This document shows, in pieces, positions 59,456 through 64,000 of a stretch of 64,000 nucleotides of DNA. A program made the position numbers and the translations under genes. Within the stretch, counting starts at the first letter, position 1. Every line of letters begins with the position of its first letter. The notes beneath the pieces were generated by a model. That model did not search any database. It was not told the DNA's origin and worked only from the letters and a program-made list of their open reading frames with translations. Location: positions 1 to 64,000 of the forward strand of contig CAMHQC010000004.1 of assembly GCA_946187325.1 (NCBI GenBank). Reading direction: 5' to 3'. Origin of the DNA: an uncultured Clostridia bacterium (GTDB lineage Bacteria > Bacillota > Clostridia > Oscillospirales > Acutalibacteraceae).

Positions 59456-60670
59456 ATGAATAAACCTGAATTGCTGTCGCCCTCGGGTGACTTTGAGTGT
59501 CTGAACTCTGCTGTAAGCTTCGGCGCCGACGCTGTTTACTTGGCGGGAAAAGAATTCGGAATGCGAACCGCTTCCGCGAATTTTGATAACGACGAGCTAA
59601 AAAAAGCGTGTGAGTTCGCTCATAAAAACAATGTGAAAGTACATCTAACGTGTAATACACTGCCCCGTGATTACGAGGTGGACCGGCTTCCCGCTTTCCT
59701 CGAATTTGCCGAGGACGCGGGAGTTGACGCGTTTATAATAGCCGACGTCGGAGTTATGGAACTCGCTAAAAAATACGCTCCGAACGTCGATTTGCACGTC
59801 TCGACCCAGGCGGGAGTTACTAACCACCTAACCGCTAACACGCTGTATAATATGGGCGCGGCGAGAGTAGTTCTCGCGAGGGAGCTGAGCTTGGACGAGA
59901 TAGCTTCCCTACGAGCTAAAACTCCTAATGAGCTGGAAATCGAAACCTTCGTCCACGGCGCTATGTGCGTGTCGTTTTCGGGAAGATGCCTTATCTCCAG
60001 CTATATGACAGGGCGTGACGCTAACCGCGGAGACTGCGCCCAGCCGTGCAGGTGGAAGTACCATCTTTTCGAAGAAAACCGCGAGGGTCAGTTCTTTCCG
60101 GTCGAGCAGGACGATAAGGGTACTTACCTTTATAACTCGCGCGATTTGTGTATGATAGAGCATATTCCCGAGCTTGTAAAAGCGGGCGTGTCGAGCCTTA
60201 AAATCGAGGGAAGGGCTAAGTCGAGTTACTACGTAGCGGTTACGACCAACGCTTACCGCCGCGCTATCGACGAGTATATGAAAAATCCCGACGGCTTTAA
60301 GCTTCCCGATTGGATAAAGGAAGAAACCGAGAAAATCAGCCACCGAGAGTATAATACAGGATTTTTCTTCGGAAGCGAACCGGGCCAGGTTACCAACAAC
60401 GGCGGATATATCCGTCACTACGACGTCGTGGCTTTTTGTGAGAAAAATAACGGTACCAAGTGCGAAATTACCCAGCGAAATAAGTTCTTTTCCGGCGATA
60501 CGCTCGACGTGCTTTCGCCCGAGGGAGTGCCTTTTAATACAAAGTGCCTAAAGCTTGTTAACGAAAACGGCGAAGAAGTCGAAAGCGCTCCGCACGCTAA
60601 GGAAAGACTTACTATGACCGCCGATAAACCTATCCCCGCGGGATCGGTGATTAGAGTTAAGAGGAAGTAG
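59456..60670 (+). CDS. U32-family peptidase
   Basis: The 404-residue protein matches the U32 (YegQ/YhbU/RlhA-like) family: ELLSPSGDFECLNSAVSFGA, VHLTCNTLPRDYE, DLHVSTQAGVTNH, FVHGAMCVSFSGRCLISSYM and GDCAQPCRWKY. KIEGRAKSSYYVAV and a C-terminal beta domain follow. The Cys residues fit the Fe-S-dependent RNA hydroxylation role shown for RlhA-type members; collagenase activity is known for other members. The precise function is uncertain. Confidence 0.88.
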   Translation: MNKPELLSPSGDFECLNSAVSFGADAVYLAGKEFGMRTASANFDNDELKKACEFAHKNNVKVHLTCNTLPRDYEVDRLPAFLEFAEDAGVDAFIIADVGVMELAKKYAPNVDLHVSTQAGVTNHLTANTLYNMGAARVVLARELSLDEIASLRAKTPNELEIETFVHGAMCVSFSGRCLISSYMTGRDANRGDCAQPCRWKYHLFEENREGQFFPVEQDDKGTYLYNSRDLCMIEHIPELVKAGVSSLKIEGRAKSSYYVAVTTNAYRRAIDEYMKNPDGFKLPDWIKEETEKISHREYNTGFFFGSEPGQVTNNGGYIRHYDVVAFCEKNNGTKCEITQRNKFFSGDTLDVLSPEGVPFNTKCLKLVNENGEEVESAPHAKERLTMTADKPIPAGSVIRVKRK

Positions 60671-60673
60671 TAT

Positions 60674-60712
60674 ACGGGTTACAGGTAACAGTTAACAGTT
60701 AATAGCTAACAG
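60674..60712 (+). repeat. Short GGTTACAG/GTTAACAG repeats
   Basis: GGGTTACAGGTAACAG, TTAACAG, TTAATAG and CTAACAG lie between the U32 and alaS genes. They resemble the tandem units after rnjA and uvrA. Confidence 0.5.
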
Positions 60713-60743
60713 AAACGAAAAAACTTTACGAGGAGATATAAAA

Positions 60744-63368
60744 ATGGAATGGACAGGTCTTAATGAATTAAGAGAGAAATTTTTATCGTTTATGGAGAGC
60801 AAGGGATGTTTAAGACTACCTTCTTTCCCTCTTATTCCTAAGGACGATAAGAGCTTACTGCTTATAAACAGCGGTATGGCTCCTATGAAAAAATATTTTA
60901 CAGGCGAGATTACTCCGCCTAAAACCAGGGTTACTACCTGCCAGAAATGTATCCGTACACCCGATATCGAGGAAGTCGGAAAAACCGACCGCCACGGTAC
61001 TTATTTCGAGATGCTCGGTAACTTTTCTTTCGGCGATTATTTTAAGAAGGAAGCTACCGCTTGGGCGTGGGAGTTCTTTACCGAGGTGCTCGATATTCCC
61101 AAGGAGAAGCTCTACGTTTCGGTTTATCAGGATGACGACGAGGCTTTTGATATTTGGACTAAACAGGTCGGCGTAGAGGAGAGCCATATGGTTCGTCTCG
61201 GAAAAGCCGATAACTTCTGGGAACACGGAAGCGGTCCCTGCGGCCCTTGCTCCGAGATTTACTACGACAGAGGCGAGGAACACGGTTGCGGCAAGCCCGA
61301 CTGTAAGGTGGGCTGTGAGTGCGATCGCTATATGGAGGTTTGGAACCTTGTATTTACCCAGTTCGATAACGACGGTAAGAACAACTACACCCCGCTCGAA
61401 CACCCGAATATCGACACAGGTATGGGACTTGAGCGTTTAGCCTGCGTAATGCAGAATGTCGATAATCTTTTCCTTGTAGATACTGTCCAGAATATTATGA
61501 AGCATATAAGCGACGTTGTCGGTGTAAAATACGGCGAGGACGAAAAGACAGATATCTCGCTTCGGGTAATTACCGACCATATCCGTTCCACTACGTTTAT
61601 GATTTCCGACGGAGTTATGCCGTCTAACGAAGGCAGAGGTTACGTTTTAAGACGACTTTTAAGACGCGCCGCCCGCCACGGCAGACTTTTAGGCTATAAA
61701 GAGCCGTTCCTCTATAAAATCTGCGATACTGTTATCAAGGAGAACGAGTCCGCTTATCCCGAGTTAAGAGAAAAACAGGACTTTATCACCAAGCTTATTA
61801 AGGTTGAGGAGGAGAACTTCGCCCGCACAATCGATCAGGGTATGGAGCTTCTCAACGCTATTATTGATAAAGCCGACAAGGCTATCTCGGGCGAGGACGC
61901 GTTTAAGCTCAACGATACATTCGGATTCCCGATAGACTTGACCCGTGAAATTGCTCAGGAATCAGGCATTACGGTAGATGTCGAGCGTTTCAGAGAGCTT
62001 CTCAAGGAGCAGAAAACCCGAAGCCGTAAGGCAAGAAAGAACGCCGGGGCCGACGCTTGGATTTCCGATACAACCGATATGTCCGATATTAATGCTACCG
62101 AGTTTGTAGGCTATACCGACTACAACGCCGACAGCGAGGTGCTCGCTATAGTACGTGACGGCGAGCGGGTTGAATTAGTATCCGAGGGTGAGAGCGCTAT
62201 TGTCGTTACCGCTAAAACTCCGTTCTACGCCGAGTCGGGCGGACAGATAGGCGATACGGGTTATATATCTGCCGAAAACGCTAAATTAAGCGTAGATAAT
62301 ACCACCAAGGATAACAGCGGTATTTTCCTGCACAGCGTAACCGTCGAGAACGGCGCGCTCACCGTAGGAGATAAGGTTAAGCTTTCTATCGACTCCGAAA
62401 GACGTGAGAGCATCCGCCGTAACCATACCGCCGCTCACTTACTTCAGGCGGCTTTACGAGAGGTACTCGGAACTCATGTCGAGCAGGCGGGCCAGCTTGT
62501 TACCGACGAGTCCGTTCGTTTTGACTTTACTCACTTTGAAGCTATGACCGCTAAGGAGCTTATCGAAGTTGAAAGACTTGTTAACAGAAAAATCCTCGAG
62601 GGTATCGATGTTGAAACACGTGAAATGCCTATCGACGAGGCAAAAAAACTCGGCGCTATGGCGTTGTTCGGCGAAAAATACGGCGACGTTGTACGAGTAG
62701 TTAAGGCGGGGGATTTCTCGGTTGAGCTTTGCGGAGGTACTCACGTTGATAATACCTCTAAGCTCGGACTGTTCAAAATCCGCCAGGAAGGATCGGTAGC
62801 CGCGGGCGTTAGACGTATCGAGGCTATGACAGGTATCGGCGTGTTAAGATATATCAACAACGCCGTAGCTATGATCGGCGAAGCGGCGAGCGTGTTTAAG
62901 CTCAACGACCCGAAAAAGCTCGTTTCCGCTATGACTAAATTCGCCGAAGAAATGAAATCTAAGGACAGAGAGATTGAAGCCCTTAAAAACAAACTCGCCT
63001 TATCTCAGCTCGACGGTATCTTATCGTCGTCGGTTGACGTAAACGGCGTCAGCGTTATTACCTCTAAGGTTCAGGACGTTCAGGGCGGTCAGCTCAAGGA
63101 TATGTGTAATATGTGTCTCGACCGCAATCAGAAAGCCGTTGTTGTACTCTGCGGAGTAACGGGCGGTAAGGGTACGTTCGCCTGCGCCTGCGGTAAGGAA
63201 GCGCTTGCTTTAGGACTTAACGCGGGTAAAATTGTAAAAGCTGCCGCTCAGCTCACGGGCGGTAACGGCGGCGGTAAACCCGATATGGCTATGGCGGGAG
63301 CTAAGGACGTTTCTAAGATTGACGAAGCTTTATCCGCTGTAAAGGATATTGTAGCTGAAAGCTTATAA
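60744..63368 (+). CDS. alaS: Alanyl-tRNA synthetase
   Basis: The 874-residue class II synthetase has an N-terminal catalytic domain (LREKFLSFMESKGC, KYFTGEITPPKTRVTTCQKC, HFGYF-equivalent SFGDYFKKEA and GMGLERLACV). An editing domain carries NHTAAHLLQAAL and LCGGTHVDNTSKLGLFKI zinc ligands, and a C-terminal DHHA1-like domain has GGNGGGKPDMAMAGAKD. No T-box leader is seen in the 70-base upstream gap. Confidence 0.98.
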   Translation: MEWTGLNELREKFLSFMESKGCLRLPSFPLIPKDDKSLLLINSGMAPMKKYFTGEITPPKTRVTTCQKCIRTPDIEEVGKTDRHGTYFEMLGNFSFGDYFKKEATAWAWEFFTEVLDIPKEKLYVSVYQDDDEAFDIWTKQVGVEESHMVRLGKADNFWEHGSGPCGPCSEIYYDRGEEHGCGKPDCKVGCECDRYMEVWNLVFTQFDNDGKNNYTPLEHPNIDTGMGLERLACVMQNVDNLFLVDTVQNIMKHISDVVGVKYGEDEKTDISLRVITDHIRSTTFMISDGVMPSNEGRGYVLRRLLRRAARHGRLLGYKEPFLYKICDTVIKENESAYPELREKQDFITKLIKVEEENFARTIDQGMELLNAIIDKADKAISGEDAFKLNDTFGFPIDLTREIAQESGITVDVERFRELLKEQKTRSRKARKNAGADAWISDTTDMSDINATEFVGYTDYNADSEVLAIVRDGERVELVSEGESAIVVTAKTPFYAESGGQIGDTGYISAENAKLSVDNTTKDNSGIFLHSVTVENGALTVGDKVKLSIDSERRESIRRNHTAAHLLQAALREVLGTHVEQAGQLVTDESVRFDFTHFEAMTAKELIEVERLVNRKILEGIDVETREMPIDEAKKLGAMALFGEKYGDVVRVVKAGDFSVELCGGTHVDNTSKLGLFKIRQEGSVAAGVRRIEAMTGIGVLRYINNAVAMIGEAASVFKLNDPKKLVSAMTKFAEEMKSKDREIEALKNKLALSQLDGILSSSVDVNGVSVITSKVQDVQGGQLKDMCNMCLDRNQKAVVVLCGVTGGKGTFACACGKEALALGLNAGKIVKAAAQLTGGNGGGKPDMAMAGAKDVSKIDEALSAVKDIVAESL

Positions 63369-63371
63369 TTC

Positions 63372-63628
63372 TAAAACAGAATAATAATAAACGCCGAGGC
63401 TCAGCTTCACCGTTTTCTTTATGTAATTATATACAAATTAGGAGTTCTGTTTTTGTGCAAGTATACAAAGATAAATTTTTTTCGTATTTTTTGAAACTTT
63501 TTCGTGATTTCTTGACACTACTATAGTGAAACTAAACACAAATCAAAAATATAATAATCTTTATTATCTTTCAACCGGCGTTTAGTTTGATGCAATTTTA
63601 CATTATTATTAATTAGGAGGTATTCATT
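63372..63628 (+). promoter_or_regulatory. Upstream region of the right-edge BspA-like gene
   Basis: It contains TTTTTTGAAACTTTTTC (about 63488-63504), TTGACA and the palindrome CACTA-CTA-TAGTG, matching the block at 60-160 of this window. A long leader to the AGGAGG at 63615-63620 follows. The first 40 bases hold a weak hairpin (GAGGCT/AGCTTC) that may end alaS. Confidence 0.5.
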
Positions 63629-64000
63629 ATGAAATTGAAAAAAATTACATCTCTATTGTTAGCAGGATTAATGCTCGCGGGCAGCGCCGCTATAGATGCG
63701 GTAAGCGTGTCGGCTTTAGAGGATAAGTCTGACTTCGAGTATGACGTAACCGCCTCGGGCGACGCTGTTATAACCGATTATTACGGTAATAAATCCGACG
63801 TCACTATCCCGGGCTCAATCAACGGCCACAAGGTTACGGCTATCGGCGGCTACTCTTTCGCTTATGATAATCATCTCGATAAGGTAACTATTCCGTCGAG
63901 CGTTAAGTCTATCGGTTCGGGAGCGTTCAGTTGTTGTGTAGGCCTAACTACCGTAAATATTCCCGACAGCGTTACGAGTATCCGTTTAGGAGCGTTCTCG
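63629..64000 (+). CDS. BspA-like LRR protein, cut by window edge
   Basis: The first 124 codons are present. A signal peptide (MKLKKITSLLLAGLMLAGSA, then VSVSALEDK) is followed by a short beta segment (FEYDVTASGDAVITDYYGN) and the first LRR_5 repeats (VTIPGSINGHKVTAIGGYSF, KVTIPSSVKSIGSGAFSCC, VNIPDSVTSIRLGAFS). AGGAGG lies eight bases before the ATG. It is related to the BspA-like gene at 16.4-18.8 kb but its N-terminal domain differs. The 3' end is outside the window. Confidence 0.85.
   Translation, partial: MKLKKITSLLLAGLMLAGSAAIDAVSVSALEDKSDFEYDVTASGDAVITDYYGNKSDVTIPGSINGHKVTAIGGYSFAYDNHLDKVTIPSSVKSIGSGAFSCCVGLTTVNIPDSVTSIRLGAFS

Noticed and set aside
60671-60743. T-box or other riboswitch before alaS (also checked before aspS)
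   Set aside because: The gaps are short or lack a T-box sequence and antiterminator; no specifier or NCC-binding bulge could be found.
1-64000. tRNA, rRNA, phage or plasmid origin signatures
   Set aside because: No tRNA-like arms, rRNA segments, phage structural genes or replication origin motifs were recognised by eye; a covariance-model scan would be needed to exclude small RNAs.

Overview
The window looks like a chromosomal segment of a low-to-moderate GC, Gram-positive anaerobe of the Oscillospiraceae (Ruminococcus-like). The evidence is a Spo0A-type response-regulator output domain, a SigH-like sigma factor, a class III fructose-1,6-bisphosphatase, ThyX instead of ThyA, the order gdpP-rplI-dnaB-tilS-hpt-ftsH, a lysozyme carrying a dockerin, and BspA-like leucine-rich-repeat surface proteins. 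The taxon is an inference; no rRNA or tRNA gene was recognised.

Layout. 1-7.0 kb is an AT-rich accessory stretch. It holds a duplicated BspA-type promoter region with a C-terminal coding remnant, a two-gene unit (unknown protein plus a membrane-tailed ParA/MinD ATPase), a GHKL kinase / 14-residue peptide / Spo0A-like regulator cassette, an XRE regulator, a decayed AbiE toxin-antitoxin locus and a truncated integrase. 7.1-18.8 kb carries envelope and secreted proteins (duplicated CmpB-like membrane protein, HdeD-like protein, CAP protein, chagasin-like protein, ABC exporter, dockerin-GH25 lysozyme), a GntR regulator, fbp and a large BspA-like protein. At 19.0-19.7 kb an IS200 copy sits against the 3' end of a sodium-dependent transporter gene. 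21.4-30.4 kb holds a Cys-rich micropeptide, nfo, the aspS-gatC-gatA-gatB operon for tRNA-dependent Asn/Gln synthesis, a SigH-like factor, a YifB/ComM ATPase and a CarD-like factor. 30.7-39.0 kb has a MacB-type ABC transporter divergent from an ECF sigma/anti-sigma pair, a TtcA-like enzyme, a small alarmone synthetase, bioY under a clear BirA operator, and an NlpC/P60 hydrolase. 39.4-63.4 kb is core genome: nrdR, rnhA, rnjA, gdpP, rplI, dnaB, tilS, hpt, ftsH, uvrA, thyX, tmk, a DUF2156 and a GNAT gene, a DJ-1 protein, 5-FTHF cyclo-ligase, mltG, a U32 peptidase and alaS. A second BspA-like gene is cut by the right edge.

Most unusual. (1) At 2.48-4.95 kb a strong ribosome binding site drives the 14-residue peptide MSWWYYIVRLLRRH, placed between a Spo0A-like regulator and a six-TM GHKL kinase. 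The AT-rich composition covers only the peptide and the kinase sensor, as expected of an exchangeable signal/receptor module; I propose an undescribed peptide-sensing system. (2) A four-copy, multi-hairpin intergenic repeat ends in a ribosome binding site and start codon. It gives the same N-terminus to two unrelated proteins (HdeD-like and CarD-like) and lies in the long leader of RNase J, where it encodes a 12-residue basic leader peptide. One copy has grown into a three-layer nested palindrome. (3) A decayed AbiE locus keeps a perfect operator and shares a deletion scar with a truncated integrase.
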